Positions 54,961-62,686 of a DNA stretch of 64,000 nt are shown one piece after another (within the stretch, counting starts at the first letter, position 1; the number at the start of each line of letters is the position of its first letter). A program made the translations under genes and the position numbers. Below the pieces are notes generated by a model. It made no database searches and had not been told where the DNA came from. It worked only from the letters and a program-made list of their open reading frames with translations. The stretch is taken from the NCBI RefSeq assembly GCF_001509475.1, contig NZ_LLZG01000115.1, positions 1-64,000 on the forward strand, in the 5' to 3' direction. Source of the stretch: Streptomyces regalis. Its GTDB lineage: Bacteria > Actinomycetota > Actinomycetes > Streptomycetales > Streptomycetaceae.

Positions 54961-56325
54961 CTACCCGGCCGCCGTGATCTTCACCGTCCACGCCCCCGAA
55001 GCCGTACGCCCCTCCACGTCCACCCGCACTCCGTCCCCCGGCACCGTGAAGCTCTCACCGAGACCGACCGGCGCGTCCGCGAGCGGCGGATACACGGACT
55101 CCTCCCAGCAGGCCTCGCTGCGCGGGTGGGCGTCGATCACCTCGACCGGTCCGCCCCCGGAGTCGGCCTGGCTGCGCACCCGGTACACCAGCACCCCCTG
55201 CCGGCAGGTCTGGACGTCGTTGCCGACCGGCCCGCGAACCTCGAAGGCGAGGGCGCTTTCGGGGCCGGTGCGGACGACCGCGAGCTTGGCGCCGCTGCCC
55301 AGCCCGAAGCCCGGCATCGCGCCGAGGGCGCCGTACGCACCGACCGCGCCGAACGCCCCGGGCGGCCAGAGCGCCCCGGCCGCACCCGTCTGCACAGGGA
55401 CGGCACCCGGCCCCACCGACAGCGGCTCCAGCGTCAGCCGCGTGGCCCCGGACCCCCTGGCCCGCACGCACACGACCTGCCGCGGCTCCAGCCACCCCAG
55501 CTTCCACTTGTGCCAGCCGAACAGGTCCGGTGCCATCCCGAACTGGCTGCCCATCAGGTCCCAGTCGCCGACGTAGGTGTCCCAGTCGCCCTTGCCGTCC
55601 GCCGGGCGGTGGTACAGGTCCGGCAGGTCGAAGACGTGGCCGGTCTCGTGCGCGAGGACCAGGCGGTCCGGCGGATGGTTCTCGAACACCGTGACGATGC
55701 GCCGGATGTCCGTGCCGTCGGCCCGCAGCGGGGTGTCCAGGTTGACGACCTTCGTCGCGTCGGAGTCGACGCCGGGGGCGTCCGGGTCGGCGACGAAGTA
55801 GACGACGTCGTAGCGGGAGAAGTCCACCTCCCGGTCCGCCGCGGCGAGCGCGTCGCGCAGATAGGCGGCCCGGTCGGTGACGCGCCAGTCGCGCTGTATG
55901 GCGTACGCCGTGGACGGTTTCGGCATCCGGATCCAGTGCCGGAGCGGATGCGGGCGCAGGGTGAATCTGCCGTAGGAGGCACGTTCGAAGAAGTGGGTGG
56001 TGGCCGGGAAGTGGTCGGCCGTCAGTTCGGCGGGTGTCGCCCGGGGTGCCGAGTCGGGGAAGGAGAGGAACACCATGACCGCGTCGAGTTTGCGGGTCGG
56101 GCGCGGATAGGCGGCGTTCCAGGTGTCCAGGCCCTCGGAGTGGTGGGCCTGCGTGCGCTGGAGGGCGCAGGGTGCCGTGTCGAACGGTTCGGCGACCGAG
56201 GGGCCGGCGACCAGGGAGGTCGCAGCGAGTGCCGACATCGTGGTGAACAGTGCGGCGGTGCTGCGCAGTCGGGGCCACTCCCACAACCGACCCATCCCTG
56301 GGAGCAGGGGGAACTGACGCGGCAC
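54961..56325 (-). CDS. secreted M6-family (immune inhibitor A-like) metalloprotease
   Basis: A 454-residue exported zinc protease. Signal region PRLRSTAALFTTMSALAATSLVAG, then the M6-type catalytic part: LDAVMVFLSFPDS, HFFERASYGRFTL, VVYFVADPDAPGV and LVLAHETGHVFDLPDLY, where HETGH (226-230) binds zinc. DTYVGDWDLMGSQFG (Met-turn-like) follows. A C-terminal beta domain ends the protein. It digests proteins outside the cell. GTG 56325 is chosen because GGAGG lies 5 bases upstream; GTG 56355 is in frame but less well placed. It is divergent from cdgA. Confidence 0.88.
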   Translation of the reverse strand: MPRQFPLLPGMGRLWEWPRLRSTAALFTTMSALAATSLVAGPSVAEPFDTAPCALQRTQAHHSEGLDTWNAAYPRPTRKLDAVMVFLSFPDSAPRATPAELTADHFPATTHFFERASYGRFTLRPHPLRHWIRMPKPSTAYAIQRDWRVTDRAAYLRDALAAADREVDFSRYDVVYFVADPDAPGVDSDATKVVNLDTPLRADGTDIRRIVTVFENHPPDRLVLAHETGHVFDLPDLYHRPADGKGDWDTYVGDWDLMGSQFGMAPDLFGWHKWKLGWLEPRQVVCVRARGSGATRLTLEPLSVGPGAVPVQTGAAGALWPPGAFGAVGAYGALGAMPGFGLGSGAKLAVVRTGPESALAFEVRGPVGNDVQTCRQGVLVYRVRSQADSGGGPVEVIDAHPRSEACWEESVYPPLADAPVGLGESFTVPGDGVRVDVEGRTASGAWTVKITAAG

Positions 56326-56689
56326 GTGGACCTCCGGGAGCGGTTCGCGGGACACCGCACCCAGCCTCAGTCAGATTGTCGTACTACGCCCTGTTTGCCT
56401 GCACCGGATGGGTGAGAGGGCCGAGGGATCGTCAGAATCGACACCCCCGAATCGCTCACGGAACGTCACAATCGGTCGGGGGCCCGAAGAAGCCGTCCAG
56501 GTGCGGGCAGAAACGATCTGTCAGAGGGTCGGGTCACATGGGAACACTGAACAGTGGCTGGAAGGGCCCGGGGCCAGCCTCTATGATCGGCACACTTTCC
56601 TGCACGGACACGGCCTGGCGGCCGACCGCCCCCCGGCCGGCCATTCCGATGAGACCCATCCGAGATCGAGTGCACTGCGGGAGCGAGCG
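56326..56689. promoter_or_regulatory. divergent region between the M6 protease and cdgA, with a candidate BldD site
   Basis: About 365 bases with both promoters. TCACGGAACGTCA (56456-56468) matches the BldD consensus TNACNCWGNGTNA at 11 of 13 positions, with both TNAC and GTNA half-sites intact. cdgA is a known direct BldD target in S. coelicolor. The cdgA frame is open from 56408, so a longer protein cannot be excluded, but a regulatory role of this stretch favours the later start. Confidence 0.4.
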
Positions 56690-58522
56690 GTGAGCGGAAC
56701 GTCCGAAGGGCCGACGCCTACGGCAGACCTCATCCGGCCGGCCGTCACAGACAGTAACCTACAGCCATCCCCCCGTACCGGGGCGCCGCCTCTGACACCC
56801 CCCTACTCCTCCGCCTTCTCCGCCGCCCCACTGGCGATGGCCGTGGTCGACCGCGAGGGCCTGGTGACCGGCTCCAACCCCGCCTTCGCCGACCTGCTCG
56901 GCACCGCGCCCGCGGAGCTGCCCGGTTGTGTCGCCGCCGATCTGGTGGACCTCACCTCCGACGCCCGCGCCTGGCACGCGTACCGCGAGGTGCTGCGCGG
57001 CCGCCAGGCCCAACTGCGCTGCACACGCCGCCTCAAGCACCCGGACGGACACTCCCTGTGGGTCCAGGTCACGGTCGCGCCCCTGCCCGCCGAGGAGCCG
57101 GGCGGCGCCCTGCTCTCCGTCGTCGACATCAGCGCCCACCGCGAACTCCAGGCAAAGTTGCGGCACTTGCAGATGCACGACGGGGTGACCCGGCTGCCCA
57201 ACCGCACGCTGTTCTTCGAGCGGCTGTCGGCGGCGCTGGAGGCGGAGTCGTACGAGGAGAACGGCACGACCGGCCGAATCGGCCTGTGCTACCTGGACCT
57301 TGACGGCTTCAAGGCGATCAACGACACCCTCGGCCACCGGGTCGGCGACAGCCTACTGGCCGCCGTGGCCGAACGCCTCACGCGCTGCGCCGAGGAGGCG
57401 GGGTACGCCAGGTCGATCCCGCCCCTGGTGGCCCGGCTCGGCGGTGACGAGTTCGCCCTGCTCGTCGAGGACTCGACAGGCACCGAGCAACTGGCCGACC
57501 TCGCCGAGTCGGTGCTGGAGTCCCTGCGGGCACCCTTCGACCTCTCCGGCCGGCGCCTGTCGGTGTCGGCCTCGATCGGCGTCGTGGAGCGCCAGGCGGC
57601 CGGCACCAGCCCGACCGCCCTGATGCAGGCCGCCGACACGACGCTGTACTGGGCGAAGGCCGACGGCAAGGATCGCTGGACGCTCTTCGACCCCGAGCGC
57701 AATGCCCACCGCATGACCCGCCAGGCCCTCGCCTCCACCCTGCGCCCGGCCATCGACCGCGGTGAATTCGCCCTGGAGTACCAGCCGTTGGTGAGCATGG
57801 AGGACGGCAGGCTGCGCGGCGTCGAGGCGCTCATCCGCTGGAAACATCCTCAGTTCGGCGTACTGGCGCCGAATCGGTTCATCGGATTGGCGGAGGAGGA
57901 CGGTTCGATCGTGCCGCTCGGCCGCTGGATCCTGGCGACCGCCTGCCGCCAGGCGCGTGCCTGGCAGGTGACGCACCCCGACGAGCCGCCGATCTTCGTC
58001 AGCGTGAACGTGGCCGTACGCCAGGTCTGGGACTCCGACCTGGTCGCGGACGTGGCGCGGATCCTGAAGGAGACCGAACTCGCCCCGCACCTGCTCCAGT
58101 TGGAGCTCACCGAATCGGCCGTGATGGGTTCGGCGGGACGGCCGCTCCAGGCCCTCCAGGCGCTCAGCGACATGGGCGTACGCATCGCGATCGACGACTT
58201 CGGCACGGGCTACTCGAACCTGGCCTACCTCAGCCGCCTGCCGGTCTCGGTCCTGAAACTGGACGGCTCCTTCGTACGGGGCTTCCAGTACGAGAGCGAC
58301 AACAGCACCGCCGTCCCACCCAACCCCGCCGACGAGGTCGTGGTCGAGGCGATGATCCAGCTCGCCCACCGGCTGGGCCTGACGGTCACCGCGGAGTGCG
58401 TGGAGACGCTGTCGCAGGCCTCGCGGCTGCGCCGGATCGGCTGCGACACCGGCCAGGGGTGGCTGTACTCACGGCCGGTGCCGCCGGATCGTATCTCCGA
58501 GTTGCTGAGTGTGCGGGTGTGA
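56690..58522 (+). CDS. cdgA: CdgA-type c-di-GMP enzyme, PAS-GGDEF-EAL
   Basis: A 610-residue cytoplasmic protein. A PAS domain (about 42-150: FSAAPLAMAVVDREGLVTGSN; DISAHRELQ) is followed by a GGDEF domain (MHDGVTRLPNRTLFFERL, YLDLDGFKAINDTLGHRVGD, intact GGDEF at 251-255) and an EAL domain (EYQPLVSMEDGRLRGVEALIRWKHP with EAL at 379-381; DDFGTGYSNLAYL). No RxxD inhibitory site precedes GGDEF. Both catalytic motifs are intact, so it may make and break c-di-GMP, the signal read by BldD in Streptomyces development. GTG 56690 has GGGAG 6 bases upstream. Domain order and setting match cdgA of S. coelicolor. Confidence 0.85.
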   Translation: MSGTSEGPTPTADLIRPAVTDSNLQPSPRTGAPPLTPPYSSAFSAAPLAMAVVDREGLVTGSNPAFADLLGTAPAELPGCVAADLVDLTSDARAWHAYREVLRGRQAQLRCTRRLKHPDGHSLWVQVTVAPLPAEEPGGALLSVVDISAHRELQAKLRHLQMHDGVTRLPNRTLFFERLSAALEAESYEENGTTGRIGLCYLDLDGFKAINDTLGHRVGDSLLAAVAERLTRCAEEAGYARSIPPLVARLGGDEFALLVEDSTGTEQLADLAESVLESLRAPFDLSGRRLSVSASIGVVERQAAGTSPTALMQAADTTLYWAKADGKDRWTLFDPERNAHRMTRQALASTLRPAIDRGEFALEYQPLVSMEDGRLRGVEALIRWKHPQFGVLAPNRFIGLAEEDGSIVPLGRWILATACRQARAWQVTHPDEPPIFVSVNVAVRQVWDSDLVADVARILKETELAPHLLQLELTESAVMGSAGRPLQALQALSDMGVRIAIDDFGTGYSNLAYLSRLPVSVLKLDGSFVRGFQYESDNSTAVPPNPADEVVVEAMIQLAHRLGLTVTAECVETLSQASRLRRIGCDTGQGWLYSRPVPPDRISELLSVRV

Positions 58523-58537
58523 GGGCCTTTCAGGCCC
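58523..58537. terminator. short hairpin between convergent stops
   Basis: GGGCCT-TTC-AGGCCC fills most of the 18 bases between the cdgA stop and the stop of the convergent oxidoreductase. The 6-bp stem is weak but is the only candidate here. Confidence 0.4.
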
Positions 58538-58540
58538 TGG

Positions 58541-59671
58541 TCAGGCCGTGGGCAACCCATAGGCGTCCGCGAGGAGTTCGTACGAGCGCAGGCGTACGTC
58601 CATGCCGGGGGCGTTGCTCGTGATCATCAACTCGTCGGCGCCCGTGCGCTTCTGGAGGTCGTCGAGGCCGGCGCGGACCTCGTCGGGGGTGCCGTGGATG
58701 ACGTTGGCGTTCCAGGAGTCGGCGAACTCGCGCTCCAGCGGGGTGAATTCGTAGGCCTCGGCCTCCTCGGGGGTGGGGATGAGGCCGGGGCGGCCGGTGC
58801 GCAGGCGGATCATGCTGAGGGCGGCGGCCCCGACCTGGCGGCGGGCCTCCTTCTCGTCGTCGGTGGCGAGGGCGGAGACGCCGATGAGGGCGTAGGGCTC
58901 GTCGAGGACGGCGGAGGGCTGGAAGGACTCCCGGTACAGGTCCAGGGCCGGGATGGTGTTCTGCGCCGAGAAGTGGTGCGCGAAGGCGAAGGGCAGACCG
59001 AGGACGGCGGCGAGGCGCGCGCTGAAGCCGGAGGAGCCGAGCAGCCAGATCGGGGGGCGGTGCGGGGACTGGACGCCGCCGGGTGACGTCGCCTGGACGG
59101 GGCCGGGGACGGCGTGGATACGGCGGTAGGGGTGGCCGTCCGGGAAGTCGTTGTCGAGGAAGCGGGTGAGTTCGGCGAGCTGCTCGGGGAAGTCGTCGGC
59201 GCCCTCGTTGAGGTCGGTGCGGCGCAGGGCGGCTGCGGTGGCGCCGTCGGTGCCGGGGGCGCGGCCGAGGCCGAGGTCGATGCGGCCGGGGGCCAGGGCC
59301 TCCAAGGTGCCGAACTGCTCCGCGATGACGAGCGGGGCGTGGTTCGGCAGCATCACGCCGCCCGAGCCGAGGCGGATGCGGTCGGTGTGGGCGGCGATGT
59401 GGGCGAGGATCACGGCCGGGGACGAGGACGCCACGCCCGGCATGGAGTGGTGCTCGGCGACCCAGTAGCGGTGGAAGCCGCGGGACTCTGCGAGGCGGGA
59501 GAGGGCGACGCTGGTGCGCAGGGCGTCGGTGGCGGTGCGGCCGGAGCTGACCGTGACCAGGTCCAGTACGGAGAGGGGGACGGGGGCGGTGCCGTGGGTG
59601 GTGCCCCGGATCTCGTCGGGCTGCGTTTCCTCGCTTCGTGCCGAGTCGCCCCTGGTCTCGTCTGCCGCCAC
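58541..59671 (-). CDS. LLM-class flavin-dependent oxidoreductase
   Basis: A 376-residue luciferase-like protein, with a ~30-residue charged leader, then PLSVLDLVTVSSGRTATDALRTSVALSRLAESRGFHRYWVAEHHSMPG, typical of the family (EHH motif). RIRLGSGGVMLPNHAPLVIAEQFGTLEALAPGRIDLGLGRAPG and LLGSSGFSARLAAVLGLPFAFAHHFS follow. Such enzymes use FMNH2/F420-type flavin and O2; the substrate is unknown. CAGGAGG sits 5 bases before the GTG. It is single, and no pathway context is seen. Confidence 0.88.
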   Translation of the reverse strand: MAADETRGDSARSEETQPDEIRGTTHGTAPVPLSVLDLVTVSSGRTATDALRTSVALSRLAESRGFHRYWVAEHHSMPGVASSSPAVILAHIAAHTDRIRLGSGGVMLPNHAPLVIAEQFGTLEALAPGRIDLGLGRAPGTDGATAAALRRTDLNEGADDFPEQLAELTRFLDNDFPDGHPYRRIHAVPGPVQATSPGGVQSPHRPPIWLLGSSGFSARLAAVLGLPFAFAHHFSAQNTIPALDLYRESFQPSAVLDEPYALIGVSALATDDEKEARRQVGAAALSMIRLRTGRPGLIPTPEEAEAYEFTPLEREFADSWNANVIHGTPDEVRAGLDDLQKRTGADELMITSNAPGMDVRLRSYELLADAYGLPTA

Positions 59672-59939
59672 GTGTGCCTCCTGCGGTTTGCCGTGCGGTG
59701 TGCGTTCGGCGTTAACAGGAGGGGGGCTCCGGTTTATTCCCTCGCCCCCGCCGCCCCTACCCGTCCCATCCCCAGGGGCGCTGCCCCTTCGACCCCGCTC
59801 CCTGGGGGCTGCCGCCCCCCAGACCCCCGCTTCGGCCCTGAACGGGCCTCGTCCTCAAACTCCCCCAGAGGGGGCACCCCCAGACGGGCTGAGACTGGCG
59901 GTGCTCGTCCTCAAGCTCCCCGAAAAGTGACCCCACGCC
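59672..59939. repeat. intergenic region made of Streptomyces repeat modules
   Basis: After the oxidoreductase promoter the gap holds low-complexity modules common at Streptomyces gene ends: CCAGGGGCGCTGCCCCTTCG, then CTGGGGGCTGCCGCCCCCCA, then CTCGTCCTCAAACTCCCCCA and CTCGTCCTCAAGCTCCCCGA. The last two are relatives of the GTCCTCAAACGCCGGACGGGCTG-type element and flank CAGACGGGCTGAG. Hairpins here probably terminate the racemase operon. No gene is seen. Confidence 0.5.
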
Positions 59940-60671
59940 CTACACCTGCACGATCGGCTCCCGCGTGAACAGCGCCCCCAGCGCCGGTGCGTTCACCCGG
60001 CGGTCCGTCAGGCGCAGGGCCTCCCACACCGTGACCTGGTTCGCCGTGAGGACGGGCTTGCCGAGTTCGGCCTCCAGGGCCGGGATGTGGGCCGCCGTGT
60101 GCAGGGCCGTGTCCGGGAGGAGCACGGCCTCCGCGTCCCCGGTGTCCGCCTCCTTGGCCAGCGCGAACACCTCGGCCTCGCCCCAGGTCCCGACCTCCGC
60201 CGCGGTGATGATGCCCGAGTCGCGCACCGCGGCCACCTCGGCGCCCCCGGCCCTCAGGAACTCGGCGAAGAGGCCGGCCACGTCGTCCGGGTACGTCGCC
60301 CCGACGGCCACCCGCCGCACCCCGAGCTCCCGCACCGCGTGCACGAAGGCGAAGGACGTCGACGACGCCGGCATCCCGGCCGTGCGGGCGAGGGAGCGCA
60401 CCTGTTCGTGGGCGCCCTCCCAGCCGTAGACGAAACTGCCGGACGTGCACGCCCACACCACCGCCTCGGCGCCCGTCAGCCGCAGCGCCTCCACGCCCTC
60501 GGCGAGGCGCTCGGCCGCGCCCATCCGCCGCAGTGCGTCCACCCGGTGCGCGTCCTCGCCGATGTCGGTGTGCACCAGGTCGAGGCGGATGTCGCTGGCG
60601 AGCAGCTGCTCGATGCGTGGATAGTCGTCCTCGGCGGAGTGGCCCGGGTAGAGGAATCCGAGTGCGGTCAT
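59940..60671 (-). CDS. Asp/Glu racemase / maleate isomerase-like protein lacking the second Cys
   Basis: A 243-residue protein of the Asp/Glu racemase superfamily, maleate cis-trans isomerase/arylmalonate decarboxylase branch: ALGFLYPGHSAEDDYPRIEQL, VVWACTSGSFVYGWEG with Cys75, and GVRRVAVGATYPDDVAGLF. Where most members have the second catalytic Cys it has LLPDTALHT, with Asp187. That change argues against a two-Cys racemase mechanism and for an isomerase, decarboxylase or altered activity. It lies 18 bases after a paralogue with both cysteines, probably in one operon. Confidence 0.78.
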   Translation of the reverse strand: MTALGFLYPGHSAEDDYPRIEQLLASDIRLDLVHTDIGEDAHRVDALRRMGAAERLAEGVEALRLTGAEAVVWACTSGSFVYGWEGAHEQVRSLARTAGMPASSTSFAFVHAVRELGVRRVAVGATYPDDVAGLFAEFLRAGGAEVAAVRDSGIITAAEVGTWGEAEVFALAKEADTGDAEAVLLPDTALHTAAHIPALEAELGKPVLTANQVTVWEALRLTDRRVNAPALGALFTREPIVQV

Positions 60672-60689
60672 GTCAGCCCTTCAGCCTTT

Positions 60690-61508
60690 CTACTGCTGTT
60701 CCTGCTCGGGAACATCCGGCACGTCCGGAAGCACGGGCCCGCTCGGCGTCGCCGGGTCGATCCGCGCCGCCGGATCGATCAGCGCCTGATAAGGCCCCAC
60801 CGCGCGGGTACCCAGCTTGCGCAGCGCAGCCCACATCGTCACCTGGTTGGCCGAGAGAACCGGGATGCGCAGTTCCGCCTCCAGTTGGGGGATCACGTCG
60901 TAGGTGGGGAGGTTGGTGCAGCTGATGAACAGGGCGTCGGCCCGGCGGCGTACGGCCCTGCGTGCCATGTCCGCCACATCGCGGTACGGCACCTTCCAGA
61001 TGTGCCGTGTCAGCCCCATGAACGCGCACCCCGTGACCGCGACCCCCGCCTCCGCCACGTAGTGCTCGAGGGCTCGCGTCACCGACACGGTGTACGGCGT
61101 CACCAGCGCCACCCGCCGTACGCCGAGCTCGGCCAGCGCCTCCAGCAGCGCCCCGGACGTGGTGACCGCGGGTACCGCACCCGCCCGGGTCATCGCCTCG
61201 CACATCGCCCGCTCGCCCGCGATGCCGCCGACGAAGCTGCCGGAGGTGCAGGCGTAGGCGACGACCTCGGGCGCGATCGCGGTCAGGGTGCGGACGCCGT
61301 CGCCGAGCGTCTCGTGTTCGCTGACCAGGCGGGCGAGGTCCAGGCTGACCTCGACCGGGACGAACGGCGTCCGGGTCAGGTGCAGCGAGACCTCGTCCGG
61401 CACCCAGCGCCACAGTTCCCGGTCCAGCGCGAAGTCGAAGGGGGCGATGACTCCGACGCCGCGCTGCGGGCCGGGTCCGCCGAGGAAGGAGATGTCCATG
61501 GCGCTCAT
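60690..61508 (-). CDS. Asp/Glu racemase / maleate isomerase-like protein with both Cys
   Basis: A 272-residue paralogue of the next gene. GVGVIAPFDFALDRELWRWVP, VVAYACTSGSFVGGIAG (Cys87), GVRRVALVTPYTVSVTRALEHYV, and ADALFISCTNLPTYDVI with Cys197 give the two-Cys active site of maleate isomerases and racemases; SCTNL is typical of the maleate isomerase branch. The C-terminus is Pro-rich. Start candidates are ATG 61508, ATG 61499 and GTG 61526; none has an ideal RBS. The operon is divergent from the hydroxyacid dehydrogenase/amidase genes, suggesting a shared catabolic pathway. Confidence 0.8.
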   Translation of the reverse strand: MSAMDISFLGGPGPQRGVGVIAPFDFALDRELWRWVPDEVSLHLTRTPFVPVEVSLDLARLVSEHETLGDGVRTLTAIAPEVVAYACTSGSFVGGIAGERAMCEAMTRAGAVPAVTTSGALLEALAELGVRRVALVTPYTVSVTRALEHYVAEAGVAVTGCAFMGLTRHIWKVPYRDVADMARRAVRRRADALFISCTNLPTYDVIPQLEAELRIPVLSANQVTMWAALRKLGTRAVGPYQALIDPAARIDPATPSGPVLPDVPDVPEQEQQ

Positions 61509-61682
61509 GGCAGGCACCGTCCTCACTACGAGAAACAGGTGAGCAACGGACCGTATGTTCGCCCGTGTTGACGAAGGTAGGTTCGGGTGCGAGCGTGGTC
61601 AAACCTCGCATGTCAGACGGCCAACACTTCCAGTAAAACCCCGACAGACCACCCCCCGCACCCCCCGGAGAGACGACCCCGC

Positions 61683-62663
61683 ATGACCGCTCCCACCACC
61701 GGTCCGCCGCCCGCCTCCGACCCGCCCACGCTCCTGGTCCTGGACGCCGACCCCCTCCCCCGCCTCGGCCGCCTCACCGGCCGCGCCCGTGTCGAGCACG
61801 CGGACGAGGCGACCCTCGCCGAGCGCCTGCCGCACGCCGACGTCCTCCTGGTCTGGGACTTCACCTCGCACGCCGTACGCCACGCCTGGCCCGGCGAGGG
61901 CCCGCGGCCGCGCTGGGTGCACACGGCGAGCGCGGGCGTGGACCATCTGATGTGCCCGGAGCTGACCGCGTCCGACACGGTGGTCACCAACGCGCGCGGA
62001 GTCTTCGACCAGCCGATCGCCGAGTACGTCGCCGCGCTGGTGCTGGCCATGGCGAAGGACCTGCCGAGGACGCTTGAGTTGCAGCGCTCCCGGGAGTGGC
62101 GGCACCGCGAGGGACAGCGGGTGGCCGGTACGCGCGCGTGCGTGGTCGGGTCCGGGCCCATCGGCCGTACGATCGTCCGCACGCTCAAGGCCCTCGACAT
62201 CACCACCGCGCTGGTCGGCCGCACCCCGCGCACCGGTATCCACGGCCCCGACGACCTCGACCGGCTGATCGCCCGCGCCGACTGGGTGATCGCGGCCGCG
62301 CCGCTCACCGAGCAGACGTACGGCATGTTCGACACCCGCCGCTTCGGCGTCATGCAGCCGTCCGCCCGGTTCATCAACGTCGGGCGCGGGCAGCTTGTCG
62401 TCGAGGACGCCCTGGCCGAGGCCCTTACCAAGCGTTGGATCGCGGGGGCGGCGCTCGATGTCTTCGAGCACGAACCCCTCACTGCCGACAGCCCGTTGTG
62501 GGGGCTGCCGGGTCTGATCGTCTCGCCGCACATGAGCGGGGACACGATCGGCTGGAGGGATGAGCTCGGCACGCAGTTCGTGGAGTTGTACGAGCGATGG
62601 GAGGCGGGCAGGCCGCTGCTGAACGTGGTCGACAAGCAACGTGGGTACGTACCGGGACGCTGA
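61683..62663 (+). CDS. D-2-hydroxyacid dehydrogenase (NAD-binding)
   Basis: A 326-residue D-isomer-specific dehydrogenase. WVHTASAGVDHLMCPEL, DQPIAEYVAALVLAMAKDLP, the nucleotide loop VVGSGPIGRTIVRTLKALDI (about 155-174), RFINVGRGQLVVEDAL with the substrate Arg, ALDVFEHEPLTADSPLW with Glu, and VSPHMSGDT with the catalytic His. It reduces 2-oxoacids or oxidises D-2-hydroxyacids; the true substrate is unknown. GGAGAG is 10 bases before the ATG. It ends 23 bases before the amidase, so the two are co-transcribed. Confidence 0.88.
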   Translation: MTAPTTGPPPASDPPTLLVLDADPLPRLGRLTGRARVEHADEATLAERLPHADVLLVWDFTSHAVRHAWPGEGPRPRWVHTASAGVDHLMCPELTASDTVVTNARGVFDQPIAEYVAALVLAMAKDLPRTLELQRSREWRHREGQRVAGTRACVVGSGPIGRTIVRTLKALDITTALVGRTPRTGIHGPDDLDRLIARADWVIAAAPLTEQTYGMFDTRRFGVMQPSARFINVGRGQLVVEDALAEALTKRWIAGAALDVFEHEPLTADSPLWGLPGLIVSPHMSGDTIGWRDELGTQFVELYERWEAGRPLLNVVDKQRGYVPGR

Positions 62664-62686
62664 CGTCTACGGCTGGAGGGCGACGC

